From Hippasteria phrygiana (lineage: Eukaryota; Echinodermata; Asteroidea; Valvatida; Goniasteridae), in the NCBI GenBank assembly GCA_037893225.1, contig JAZGUH010000533.1, positions 1,674,001 to 1,738,000 on the forward strand: DNA of 64,000 bases, given 5' to 3'. How positions within the stretch are numbered: position 1 is the first letter of the stretch; each line of letters opens with the position of its first letter. The position numbers and the translations under genes are program-made. Below the pieces are notes generated by a model. The model was not told where the DNA came from, ran no database searches, and was given only the letters and a program-made list of their open reading frames with translations. Positions 42,673 to 54,415 of this stretch are shown in pieces.

Positions 42673-44399
42673 TCTAATTGCTAATTTGTTAGCAGTCATG
42701 AGCTTTTCAACAAGAAAGGACAATAAGTTCCAAGTTTTTTTTAGGGGCAGGGATGCTCCTATTCTTAGAGTATTTGTGCGTAGCACATAATAATGTATAT
42801 TTTAGGAAGATCAAATAGAGTGCAAAGTGGTTTTTGTTTTGGTTTTGTTTTAAAGGACTAACATAACAATGTTATCCACAATTTGTTAATGGGAGAACGT
42901 TGAAATTTTCAGTCGGAGCACGGACACAGCAAGGTCAGCTGCAGAAAAATGAATTAATAAGACTTTAGATTTCAGAATCTGCTGTTAATTACAGTATTTT
43001 GTTCTAAAAGTGTTATTGATAAATATTGACAGTTGACTGGGAATTGAAAGATCCACAGAGCTGAAAGGTATGCACAAATGGCTGATGGAAAAAATATTAT
43101 TACGAAGTATTTGCAAAGTGGGACTGAAGGAAGTTAGTAACAACTACCATTTATGTACTCTTTCGTTTTTCACTTTTGGGTTGGTAACCAACTGTACTAA
43201 TTTCTTCACCTTTCAAAATATCAGAATTATTTTGCAATGAATGAAAACTTTTTTAAGTATACGTTTCTGGTAACGTTCAGTAATTATGAAATAAATTTAG
43301 TAGCTATTTCATTCAATTTAGTTTGAATTTGAATGATCCTTATACATCGTCATTTAATCATAATTTTTTTTTATTAATTAATTGGTCATTCTTTTGTCTT
43401 ACCTACAGTCTAATTAAAATTGTTGTAATATAGGTTCATTTTTTTTTTAACAACAAACTGGCTTGAGGTTTATTGGGCATTCTATTTAATAAATGGGCAA
43501 ATTTAATGTCAGATTGTTGTATTCGTATTTTACAGCAGATGTCATTTGTGCATTTTTTTCTTTAAGTTTCTAGCTCTGACAAGATGGTTGCCCATGGTTG
43601 TAGGAATGTAGTCAACATCGATGTGGCTGATACTCTAGGAGTCGAGTGATCTGCAGTAGGTGCATTGTTGCTACCTTGTTTGCATACTGGTTGGCTCGAA
43701 CATTTGCCAACAGGTGACCATAACACCAAAGTTAACAGTGAGTCAACACCTGCTAAAAATGTCAATCGCATTCTAACTCTGAAGCAGATGCAGAAAGTGC
43801 TAGAAAATGTCCCAGTAGACAAGCCAAACATGTGTTCTATCACCATCACCTAAAAGTTGGATGCATGCTAACGATGAACTTGGCAGAGAATCTGCCCCCA
43901 TGTGAGAAACTTCCCACATATCCTTGACATACATGTACATGTTCATTACAAACTGTTTTCTTTTCATGACATTTTAGCTCAGTGTTATTGCAGGGGTGAG
44001 ATTTTTCCGGATTTGTCCTGATTTCAGGATTTTTGGTTTAGATGTCTTTCATATTTCTGGAAGATTTTGTGGTCCTTAATTTGTTTTTATCATTCCAAAA
44101 TAACTGCAACCTGAAACGGTCTTCTTTCCATTCTAATGACCCTATTTTGTGCAATTAGGAACCATATCTTTTGATAGGAAATTTAAAGTTTTTTTGACTG
44201 TCTCACCACACAAATCTGGGGAGATTATCAAATGGCCCATCTCCCCCCCCCCCCCCCCCACGATTTACGACCATGGAGGCTAGGCAATGACCGAACATTG
44301 CGGTGCCCATTTACAAAGTGTGTGTTTGCCACATTTGTGACGAAAAAGGTGAAATTTCACCGTTTTCATAGGAGAGCTGGAAGAAGTTCGTTGATTCAA
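42673..44399. other. Intergenic, nothing recognised
   Basis: AT-rich. An open segment at 43562-43853 on either strand could not be assigned. A 17-base C run is at 44243-44259. Confidence 0.4.
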
Positions 44400-44540
44400 C
44401 AGACCTTAATATCGCAAGTACTGCCTGGTTGAAATGTCACAATGGTCAAAAGGCATTGTGGGAAGGAAACAAGATCAATGTTTGTGCCTTTTGACCATTG
44501 TGGTCGATGTCGCAACCAGGCAGTATTTGCGATAAGGTCT
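44400..44540. mobile_element. Hairpin-type MITE
   Basis: Inverted arms of about 55 bp: accttaatatcgcaagtact...caatggtcaaaaggca and the complementary segment ending gataaggtct. The loop is about 25 bp. Confidence 0.6.
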
Positions 44541-46021
44541 ATGGGAAGGAAAAGAAGAGATCACCGAAAAAACAAAGATTTAGCGGAAAACGAAGTACCA
44601 AAGACCGAGTGTGGCTAGCGCTACCAGACTATGCTACATATATGCAATGGTTTTTTTTTTTAAAGACTATCCTTCTTTGCATGAAGGAAGCATCATGAAG
44701 AATATTTCTTCGAAATGTATTTAACAGCAAAACTCCGGTTTCAAATAGTTTATTGCAGGCTAATGGCAGTTCAGTCATCTACAAATGGATCATCCAGCCC
44801 AATTTTAAAGAAAACTCAATAATACCTTTAAACAAAATTGTTGCATAACAAAACTACATAATGATTAATTTCCATTTCTAGACAGTTCATTTGGGGCTCG
44901 TGGCCTAATTCGGTAAACTGCAAAGACGTATTTCAGATTGGCATTTTATGAAAAACTGTGTGTGTGTGATACCTTGAAAAACCCATTTCTTTCAGCATTT
45001 GATATTGAATTTTGCAAAATTGTTACATGTGCCTTTATTTTTTTTACTGTGTTGCACTCTTCATTTTATTGGGAAATTTGTCTTGTGTTTGCTTGCACAT
45101 GTACTTACCCATCTTGTTCCCTTGCTCTGGGGGGACCAAGTTCAAGGTGTTATTATTACCAGCTGTTTTTAATGTAAACATGTTTTTGATGGATTTTAAT
45201 GATCTTGCAAATACAGTTGTTTTCTTTTTGGTCAAACACATCACCAGTGAATGTTGGACAAATGTTTGTCTAATATATTCATTTATTGAAATAAATAAAG
45301 TAAGTTGTATGCAGTCTAAGCCTCTACAAATCTTTCTTCAAGGTTTGCATTTAGGAAATGTCAATGCCTTGAAAACAACATTGTTGCATAATTTAGAAAT
45401 GTCTATTTATGATTTTAGACAGCTACTCTGGGATAAATGGCATAATTCAGTAATCTTCCGGCTTCACATGAAAAAAATCTGTGATTTGTTGAACATTTCA
45501 CTTGCGTTATGAGGAGAGTGACTGGTCGCTCGAGTGTTCAACCAATAAAATGGACCATTATTGTGTAGGACTCTACATTTCGTGTGACACCGGAATTTTT
45601 TTTAAACCGCGCCAACACACCCACGTGACAGGTTCTCGACCAATAGGGATAGTGAAACTCGCCGAGGCATTTATGAATAGTTTTTAAAAGTTCTGTCTCC
45701 ATTACATGTATTTTATTTTCTTTCCACCTAATTTTTACTAGTAAAAATAACAAAAATCTTTTTAAAACAAGCGGGCGGGGACGCTAAAGTCATTAAACCT
45801 GTTTATTTTTTACTTTGCCTAATATCCATAACATTGAAACATTTCAAATTGCAGGTATAACGTAATTTTCTGGACGAGCTATTCGGATTTCTGGGCCACG
45901 GTCTACATGAAATCATGCCCCTCTTTTAGTATCTCCCTCTTTGAAACCTGAACAGATCTTTTCAATATCACAAAAAGTTAGTATAAATTAAACTTTTTTT
46001 ATTTAATTTTCTTTTTAAGTT
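44541..46021. other. Intergenic, nothing recognised
   Basis: Several open frames (for example 45012-45512 +) are AT-rich and have no recognisable domain. Confidence 0.45.
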
Positions 46022-46150
46022 GAAAAAAAAACAGCGGCAATTCTGGAAATAAACACCAAACCACATGAAATTGAAAAGGCAATCAAGAAGATGCGGAATA
46101 ATAAAGCTCCATGCATAGACAACATAACAGAGCCTCATGGTGAATCAATT
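46022..46150 (+). pseudogene. RTE-type LINE fragment (pre-RT linker)
   Basis: Reads KKTAAILEINTKPHEIEKAI then KKMRNNKAPCIDNIT, the linker just before RT motif 1 in RTE/CR1 LINEs (I..A....K..KAPG.D.I). A short fragment only. Confidence 0.6.
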
Positions 46151-46416
46151 CAAATGTGAATATATAATTGCATAAGGTTACAATTCCTTTTACTATAAAT
46201 ACTGCTGAAATGCATTTTAATCAAAACAAACGGGAAATAAATGATTTGGCATAAACACTTAATTTCAGTTTATGCCACATCACTTATTTCCTGTTTGTCC
46301 AGACTGGAACTGTATTTTTATCCCATTATTCTAAGGTTTTGTCCAAATGTTTGCTTTAAAATGCATTTCAGCAGCATTTAAAACACCAATGCATTGGTTT
46401 TTCGATTAACAAATTC

Positions 46417-46916
46417 TTAAAGGGACACATTGCTTTGGATGTTTTGGGCTATAAAACTGAAATGGATATGGTTGGGAAGCTTTTTTAAAAGTAGAATATA
46501 AAGATTCACATAACTATCCCTTCAAATTGCGTGGTTTTTGTTTAATTTCGTGCAAAATGGCAGACCATGTTCACCAGTTGCATCTGGTTACGTTCTGTTG
46601 ATCCATTTTGATGTACTGTGGCACGGCGCACAGCACTGGCGATATGTGTGTATTGTACCTGGCGATCATCTGATAGGTTCACAAGGCCACTGGCTGCGGT
46701 GCCAGCCTAAAGACTCTTACGGTGGTATTTAGTACTGGAAATAAGTCTATTTTTCGCGGGTCAGATGTCAGCGGCAAATTTTTTGTTTTGTAATCACTAC
46801 TCACTAATTACAACACATTATAGGTGTTTTTTTTGCATGAACAACTCTTATCAAAGATAAGGAATATTTCTAAACAGCAAAATTTCATGACATTTGAAGG
46901 CAATGTGTCCCTTTAA
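46417..46916. mobile_element. TTAA-flanked element (AGGGACACATTGC ends), copy 1
   Basis: TTAA at 46417-46420 and 46913-46916, with ends agggacacattgc and the inverted form gcaatgtgtccct. The body is shared with 60183-60793 at high identity. Non-coding; piggyBac-type target. Confidence 0.8.
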
Positions 46917-48394
46917 GTGTTAATCTGAATTTTGTGTACTTGACCTTTGACATATATCCTGATTAACCATTGGTCAGTAACAGGGCTCAAGTCCCTCACA
47001 AGCTATTCAAAATGAGCTTTGACAAAGGCATTCCTTTGTCATTGTTCATCCAGTTTACTTGTGACTGGCTTTATGAAAGGACTTGTGACTGGACTTGCAG
47101 GGACTCCACTGCAGCCCTGGTCTGGTCAGGAAACATGTTCAATCTTGCTGTACAAACAGCCATACATAAAAAAAACTACAAGAACTATTTTTTCCACATT
47201 TCTTCAATGTGCATAAAGAGTGCCAACATTACAAACTTTTTTCTCAAAATTAAGTTCTTGTCCACGTTATCAGTTAAGTCATATGAACATGTGTTTTTTT
47301 GTAAAATGAATCTTGTTGGTGTCGCCTCTCGACACCGAGGATGTGACCCAACATACAGTTGTAAGTCTGTTATTATCCAAGATTAAAATTTGTGTTTTTG
47401 AACAGTCCTGGGAAAGGTACCTATGGGAAAAGACTGCTAGAATGATTAGATTGCAATGAACAAATTTTAACACCTTTATTTTAATAATTTTTCTTTCATG
47501 AAAACATGAACAAGGCATACTGGCATTATTTTTAAAATAATCCCGTTTCACACGAGCAGTGGAAACGCACATCTGCGATGATTGACGCCCAAGGACACCT
47601 GCGATTTCATCGCAGGCTCTCACATGATACAACAGTCCAGTAGCGAATGTCCCTTATTTTGCAATGTTTGCAATGCGTGATTTAAAGGCTACACGTGTAT
47701 CGCTGGTGTTGTGATATTCTATGAATGGTGAAATTTATAGGGTACCAGTGATTTTTCCTGCGCTGTAAAAAATACCGTAAAATAAGTTTTTCCCCTTTTA
47801 AAACCAAACAATCACCGTATTTTAGTTTTAACAGATTTTGGACGTAAAGTTACGGTACTGTGACCTAGAAAATATCACGTGTCCGTAGTTTTCGTGTTTT
47901 AACGTCAATTATACAAAGACTATTTAAATGTACACCAACAAAGTGTTGTTTAAGTGTGACCTTTAACCATCAGTTCGGGTCGGATGATGTGTATACACGC
48001 AAAGGTTTTGTGGTATTCAGAACAGATGACTGATAAACATATCCGTCAGCGAGTTAGGCCGGCAATATCAGGTTGTGCTACTCGCAGATTTATGCCCGGA
48101 TTCCACCTGAACCCGGCTGGCATCGGGGTTCGTGAAAAATAATCCCGTGCCAACTGGTTAAAAATGACCAAATAGTCCAGCATAGAAAAACTATGCGTTA
48201 AGTCTATGGGATTTGTGGGATCCAAACAAAATCAATACCTTTTCCGCCAAAACTAAAGCATCAAAATTCTTGCCATTCTTTTTGCCGATGTCCCCATGTA
48301 CGTGCAGGTACATTTAATAGGGAATTGACCAGTTAGAATTCAGCTCTCGCTCATGAATATGGATGAGGTATTGAACACCTCCAACAACCCAACC
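46917..48394. other. Intergenic, nothing recognised
   Basis: No exon recognised. A lone end-like sequence cccgtttcacacgagcagtg at 47543 resembles 20606 (cccatttcgcacgagtgttg). Confidence 0.4.
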
Positions 48395-48430
48395 AGAGGT
48401 GTATCCAGCAGGGGGGGGGGGGGGGGGGGG
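48395..48430. repeat. Lone end of the poly-G hAT MITE family
   Basis: cagaggtgtatccagc followed by a 20-base G run matches the left end of the 26653 MITE. The other end was not found. Confidence 0.5.
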
Positions 48431-49585
48431 TGTATTGGGGAACTTGAAGGCAAGGTTTCACGGCTGGTGATGAGACCAAGACCATAATGTGATCCAGCCA
48501 AAAATATTAGTGCATTTTTTTAGTTTACATTTACCAGAACAAAAAGAAAATACTAATTCCAGTTTGACTAATGTGACTTACATGTATAAACACACACTGC
48601 ATAGCATGATGTTTTCACATGCAAACCTCACTGTTTGGGGTATACACATGTAGCCAAGATAGATGAAAAGTGACCTCTCTTCCCAACCTTCATTCTTTAA
48701 TTTACATGGAAAGGGTCTCGTGGCCGAAGAGCTACATGTAAGGGTCAAGACAGACTTGAGACTGAGACCTCAATTTTGTTAAAATCTCTAAAACTGCGTA
48801 GACATACCAGACCTGCCTTGACAACCAACACTACACCAGTTAAAATATGAAAAGCCTACTGCTCACTTCCCCTCTATCGGAAAATCATTGAGCCTCCTTT
48901 ATACTGTACGGCACGCACCTGTGGCATAGGAGGAAGACGACTTGGAAAAATAAATAATTTTAAAGTATGCAATATCTTTTACTTAAAGATAATAATAAGG
49001 CACAAATTACCATGATTCTGTATCAACCCCAAATCTGGCATTTCTTCCAATGTAAAGCCACTTACAATACCTCATTTTAAGACCTCAATGCCTTACAGGT
49101 TTGTATTTGAGTCCCCAAAGTCCGAGTCCTAATCCAGATTTACAAAGGTCGAGTCACGAGTGTGGTACATGTACTGTACATTGGAAATTCATTTTACACG
49201 TTTGAGGTACTGCTCAAATCGAAACATGCAAATAGTTTCAATTTACACTTTGTATGTTGAAACCTTTGACTATTATGATACAATTTGAAGTTTACACAAG
49301 GAAACAATTTTGGCACATTCTTGCTAATAACATTTACAGGATTTTGGAATAAATTCTTGTCATCTGCATGATTGGTGGGTCATTGATCACGTGCCATTGA
49401 ATTATTTGTCCCAACGCACAGCCGCTTTGCAAAAATTGAATCTCCATACCTTCTTAAATGGACGTTCCATTGCACAGTCGCACTTTGGGCGGCTCTGACC
49501 AATCAGATGATGAGGAATTATCCAGGTTGTTGTATGAAACAAATAATGAATGCTGCAATGGAAGGAATATTTTCATTCGGTGACG
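48431..49585. other. Intergenic, nothing recognised
   Basis: Non-coding, AT-rich, without paired ends. Confidence 0.4.
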
Positions 49586-49856
49586 GGGCCCAATTTCATA
49601 GCGCTGCTTAACGGGTAAGAAGAAAAGTTGTGCTAACTATAGCAGGAAAATTTGCTCAAGCATTAGCGTATTTCATGGCCAAGTCGTGGTAACGCTCGTG
49701 TGTGCATGGAGATTTATATTGTTGCGTCACTAATTTAAGCAAATCCGGCTTCCAAAGTTAGCGGGCTCTTTGCTGTGCTTACTGCTTACAGTCTCTATGA
49801 AATGGGTGAGGATTCCGAAAAATCGTGTTTCAAGCAGCGCTATGAAATTGGGCCCT
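49586..49856. mobile_element. MITE with GGGCCCAATTTCATAGCGCT ends
   Basis: The terminal 20 bp are a perfect inverted repeat (49586-49605 and 49837-49856). 271 bp, non-coding. Flanks do not give a secure target duplication. Confidence 0.75.
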
Positions 49857-49959
49857 GATCTGTCACCTCATGAAATTATTACCATGCGCAAACATTCATT
49901 GTTTTATTACTAGCTAGCTGATCGCATTGAGGAGTTACGGGTTTCCCATTTTACCATTT

Positions 49960-50213
49960 GGGTTATTCTATAAAATTGGGGTCCATTTTTGGTTTCCGTT
50001 ACATCTGACGTGTATAGGATTTTGCAATTCAGGACACATTCTTTAATGCCTTCTATCTCCAAGGGTGATTATGTAAAGCAAAGTACCTGCCAAACAAGTA
50101 AAAATAGTTTGAAGTCAATTTTAATGATACTTGTTGGAAAATTATACAGGTCAGGTGCAACAGGGACAACAACACATGTCACACTTTTGGACCCCTAATT
50201 TATAGAATGACCC
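49960..50213. mobile_element. GGGTYATTCTAT-ended MITE, 4-bp TSD
   Basis: TIRs GGGTTATTCTATAAAATTGG and, inverted, GGGTCATTCTATAAATTAGG. 4-bp duplication ATTT at 49956-49959 and 50214-50217. End sequence and TSD length link it to the larger 33486-34663 element. Confidence 0.75.
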
Positions 50214-51145
50214 ATTTTACGTACATGCATCGAATTGTGGGCAACCATGCAGCATGCAACTAAGTTGCTTCATACGGCAATATACTGGTGATTGAAAGCA
50301 GTTGCCTGGCAACAGTCTGTGTTGGGAATAATCTGGTACCGAAAACTATATGAAGCTTGTATTTACGTAGTATCAAAATAATATGGACCTGATTCGATAC
50401 AGTAACCACCGGGCCTAAATCAATATTTCGAAAACAAGCCAACCACCGCATGCAATGGTTATGTGTGACAAGTGATATGTACGATTTGTAAGAAAGTGTG
50501 TACCGTACTATGTACAGCATACAGAAGGTACGTTTCTTATCTGCACAGCGCTTGCTCAGGAAAAGATCATTTTCAATAAATGTTATAATTGTTTGCTAGA
50601 AAAAAAGGGGAGGTATTTTTTGTCGAGTCATGGGTAACGCAGGGTCGAGTTCGAGTCGGACTCGAGTCCGAGTCACTAGTCATACAAGTCTGATGCCTTA
50701 AGGATCATTACTCCTCCCCACAACCCCCCCCCCCCCTTCCACACACACACAAAATTTCCCATGAAAAAATTAACTGAAATTAACCCCAAATGAAATGTAT
50801 CCGGTCTTGCGTACATGTACTTGTTTGGTTTTGCATCGTGTTGACCCAAATATGTGCAGATTGAAAATTGCCATTTGGCCGGTTGACGTCTATATGTGCC
50901 AATTTCTGCTTTTTCAAATCCATTATTGGGATATTGTGTACGTTATGCTTGCCTGCACAAGCCTCTTGTTTCTGTTTCGCCTGGCGCCCCTATGAAATGA
51001 CCTCCGGGTTCAAGGAGTTAACATGTACAAGCAGCATTACATGTACTTTTCCTTAATATGTAAAAAAGTTTAAATTATGAAAAACATTGGAAGCTGAAAT
51101 TGAAAAGTCTTGCTATTATGGGAAAAAACAATTCCAAAGTCAAAA
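50214..51145. other. Intergenic, nothing recognised
   Basis: Non-coding; includes a short C run near 50728 and gagtcgagtc-like short repeats at 50625-50680. Confidence 0.4.
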
Positions 51146-51335
51146 TTATGTACCCAGCAGGATGTGGGACCAACAAGGGGTACCCCTCTTGTCACTATAC
51201 TTTATGCACACTCTAGATTGTTACCTAACACATCCCCCTAGATATCTGAAAGGAATTCCTGAGATTCCGGGAACACAATGACCAACACAAAAGAGGGGGG
51301 TTTTCGCTGTCCCGTATCGTGCTTCAAATACAAAA
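51146..51335. repeat. Dispersed repeat, uninterrupted copy (DIRS empty site)
   Basis: Runs gtacccagcaggatgtggga ... ggaattcctgagattccggg | aacacaatgaccaacac ... cttcaaatac without interruption, whereas the homologous copy at 36578/42210 is split by DIRS copy 3. Confidence 0.75.
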
Positions 51336-51495
51336 TTATTTCAAGCCCAAACCCAAAAATCTGAAAATATAAGTCTGGGACAGAAGTATTAATTACAATG
51401 AAGTTGAAAAGGCTAGAATATAAACATTCATTTCAAATTCGAAACATGCAGTGCTGTAGTAATAAAATATAAATTTTCAAATATTGTACCATGCA

Positions 51496-51950
51496 TAGGG
51501 CTGTCCCGAATATACGACTATTCGATCGTCAACCGAATATTCAAATACCTTTTTGCCGGTTCGAATATTCTTTAAAAAAATATAAGCACGTACAGATACG
51601 ACTCTGATGCTCTTTTAGTAGAAAAGTAACGGAGCTTAGCAGTGTGAAATGCCGAACTTTTGTCAAAGGTAACTTTTTTGTGGCCAGAGGTTTTTGTTCC
51701 CATCCGTAAAACCCTTGTTTTTACACTTGTAAAAAAAGAAATTTCTGCAAAAACGTAGGCTGAAGTTTGGTTTCTTATCAGAACGTTCCATACCCATAAT
51801 GATCTTGATACAACTGCGCATGCATGTAAAACACCGGCGGCATGCAGTTGGAGCTGACACGTGAGAACCTTGATCAGCAAATATCGAATATTCGATCAAA
51901 TCCACTTTTGAGTAATCGAATACTGAATTATTCGAAAATGAACAGCCCTA
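51496..51950. mobile_element. hAT-like MITE next to the aquaporin stop
   Basis: TIRs TAGGGCTGTCCCGAATAT and, inverted, TAGGGCTGTTCATTTTCGAA. Flanks accatgca/acttctca match at 4 of 8 positions, so the duplication has decayed. It ends 15 bp beyond the aquaporin stop codon. Confidence 0.65.
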
Positions 51951-51965
51951 ACTTCTCATTATTAA

Positions 51966-52201
51966 TCAATTTGTTTTTTTCTTGCCATTTGCTAAGCCGC
52001 TGTTGCTTTGCAGAGCCACAGATTCTTCTCCTTCTTTATATTCCTCCATAATGTAATAGAAGACAAGGATGCTAAGGATTGTGCCAAGAAATGGACCTAT
52101 CCAATATACCACAATGTGCTCATAAATCTGATGCCCCCTGCAGTTGAAGGTAAGGGCAGTAGCCAGAGCTGGGTTGAACATCATTCCAGTCCATTCAAGA
52201 C
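51966..52201 (-). CDS. AQP11: AQP11-like aquaporin, exon 2
   Basis: Encodes LEWTGMMFNPALATALTFNC, RGHQIYEHIVVYWIGPFLGT and ILSILVFYYI plus an acidic/hydrophilic tail EEYKEGEESVALQSNSGLAN, with TGA at 51966-51968. The second pore motif NPA is followed eight residues later by the cysteine characteristic of AQP11. IVYW-PxLG matches the sixth membrane segment of human AQP11. The split glycine G|GT joins exon 1, acceptor CATGAAG. Together the exons give 272 residues, against 271 in human AQP11. Confidence 0.88.
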
Positions 52202-53480
52202 CTTCATGGAAATAATTTGAAAAGAAAAGAAATCACAAAATTAAACGATGGCTAATCCAGGGAGATAGGTGGGACAGCAGAGCACAGTAGTTGCATTGTT
52301 TACACAATGGTTTTCCGCGTGACCGCGGTAGTTTTACAGTGAGGGGGCTGTTTCCATTGGACTTTTTATCGTCCCTGATGACTTTCTGCGGCGGTGCGGA
52401 CCACGACCACTTTTGGCCTGGTTGTTTTAAATCAAGTAATTTGACAGGGACGTTAGTTTACCGCGTGTCCCCATTGGACTTTATTTTGTCATTCTACAGA
52501 AAAGTCGCGGTATTTTGACAAAAATAAGTCCAATGGATACACGGTAGACATACATGTACACTGTATCGCTTATTATGCACAGGGAGCCATTTGTCAACGC
52601 AGTGGCTATTGTTATGGCAGCCGTAACGCCATGGTAAAAACACAATGTGAACATCAGATTTACAACTGCCCATCCTGCCAGAGCGCTTCGGTAGCCTGAT
52701 TGGTACAGCGTTGGTTTTGATAGCTGGGGACCCTGGATCAAATCCATGCCGCGCTGTCTGATCATATTTTTTTAATTTGTTTTTTTCGAAAAGATTTCTT
52801 AAGTTTTAGGTTTTTAATCAAATGGTTATTTTTATTTAGGTAGATTTAATTTTCTTCCCTTTGATTTCAGTGGTTTTGGAGAATTTTGTTAAAAGGGAAA
52901 TAATGCACCTATCAATTGCTTCCTCCACTAAGGCCCTAAGTTTTAGAATACCTAGTGAAGGGCATTCGTAGAGACTTCCCATTATTTAAATATCAACTTA
53001 AAACTAGTCTATTATCTAATTACTTGAGCTTAGATTAAACTTCTTTCTGGGGTTACTACTCTGTATTTTTCTGTAGGCCTATGTTTAATACTACTCTGTA
53101 TTTCTATTGATCAGGAATATATTGGCTTTAATTGTTTATTCTTGTCTTATTATATGCAACTTACACATTCTTCATTTTCATCAAATTTATGGGTTAATGT
53201 ATGTTTAAGGGAATCCCTACTCGACAAGCTCTGCTTTTTGGGGATCCCCTTCCACATGTATCTCTAAATTAAAAAAGAATGTATAAATATATTTCGGTAA
53301 TCTAATTTCCTAATATAATTACGTTCCAATGGTATTTTCATGAGATGTGGTAAAAATAATAGAGAATGAATGATTGAATGAAAATGAAAAATGTACAGTA
53401 TAATAAATTTTACTTATTACACCCAAAAAAGCCTGGAAACTCAGTGAAAAGGTGTTTGCATACATGTACATGTATCTTAC
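52202..53480. other. Aquaporin intron
   Basis: Single 1.28 kb intron. It contains a tRNA-derived SINE-like sequence at 52677-52755 and an imperfect inverted pair (ttccattggacttt at about 52349 and agtccaatgga at 52527) that may be a MITE. Confidence 0.6.
52677..52755 (+). repeat. tRNA-derived SINE-like head
   Basis: Box A-like gtagcctgattggtacagc and box B-like ggatcaaatcc about 30 bp apart, within an agcgc...gcgct frame resembling an acceptor stem. The anticodon arm is not foldable in standard form, so this is a SINE head or tRNA relic rather than a working tRNA. Confidence 0.5.
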
Positions 53481-54063
53481 CTGATATGACCACAACGGCA
53501 GATGTGAAAGCATTAACCATTTTGTAATACTTGGGGCCTCCTAACCCCATGCCTGCTACACTGCGGGAAACAAACATCGCTAAAGCCTCTGCCAAAGCTC
53601 CCGTCAATAAATCCACTTGTAGAGCTGACACACATGATGTCCTGACCATCACAGCGTGGCTGACATGTGCTGAACTAGGTGCAAAAGTATGCCACACAAA
53701 AAGCATATATCGGTAGGCAAGCAACCCTCCAACCACTTCAGCAATCATTTTTAGAACACCATTTAAAACACTGATTTTCTGTTTGAGAATCTGCTCCAGC
53801 ATGGCTGCTGGGTTGCCGTAAGCATCAAAGGTAAGACTGTATCCCAATCCAAGACAGAATAGCCCAACAGCATAGACCCAAGTACCATAGCTGCTCAAAA
53901 CAACACCATTCTCATAAACACAGCTTGTGAGCTGGAACATACACAAGCATTCTGCTACATACTGATACATGGATTTTGGAATGATGCGGCGTGTGATGAC
54001 TCGCAGTGCTTGTGTGAGCAGGAAGGTAGCCAGAAGAATCACAGATGAAGACAGCAATGTCAT
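53481..54063 (-). CDS. AQP11: AQP11-like aquaporin, exon 1
   Basis: Starts at ATG 54061-54063 (MTLLSSSVILLATFLLTQAL). The open frame extends upstream to a GTG only, and an in-frame TGA lies further up, so this ATG is the start. The exon holds five hydrophobic segments, ECLCMFQLTSCVYENG (human EFLATFQLCCCTHE) and the first pore motif GNPAAMLEQIL; human AQP11 has NPC here. VDLLTGALAEA corresponds to human VDLLKAVITEA. The donor GTAAGA follows VVVIS-G. Superaquaporins of this class act in intracellular membranes, mainly ER, conducting water/glycerol and possibly peroxide. Confidence 0.9.
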
Positions 54064-54415
54064 CTTGTTAGCTTTAGTAGCCCAGGTTGGACGATGTCTT
54101 AATTGCACTACAAACCCTCCGCAACACGAAGGAAGTCATATACTGGGCTACTTGTTAGCTCTACAAACCTGTGATACAATAAATAAAGATAAGGTTTTTT
54201 TGCAATGAAATCATGGCAGCCACTCCCTATCATCCACCAAATGTCACCTTCTGGCATTCACTATTCAGCATGTTTTTTGTGCCTAGTTTTAAAATTAATT
54301 TGTTCTTGTTTCATGCCCTGGACTTTTATGTAGATTTTGTCAAACTTCAAATCTTATCAAACAGACAGCAAAGTTCTTATGATGATGCAAAATTTTGTAT
54401 GACACGCGACAATAT

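Noticed and set aside
45012..45512. 166-codon plus-strand open frame
   Set aside because: AT-rich with phenylalanine/leucine bias and no domain; likely chance.
52300..52560. MITE in the aquaporin intron
   Set aside because: Only partial inverted similarity (tccattggactt) and no defined ends.
53481..54108. Aquaporin start at the GTG at 54108
   Set aside because: GTG is not a usual animal start, and the first ATG at 54063 gives a length matching AQP11.
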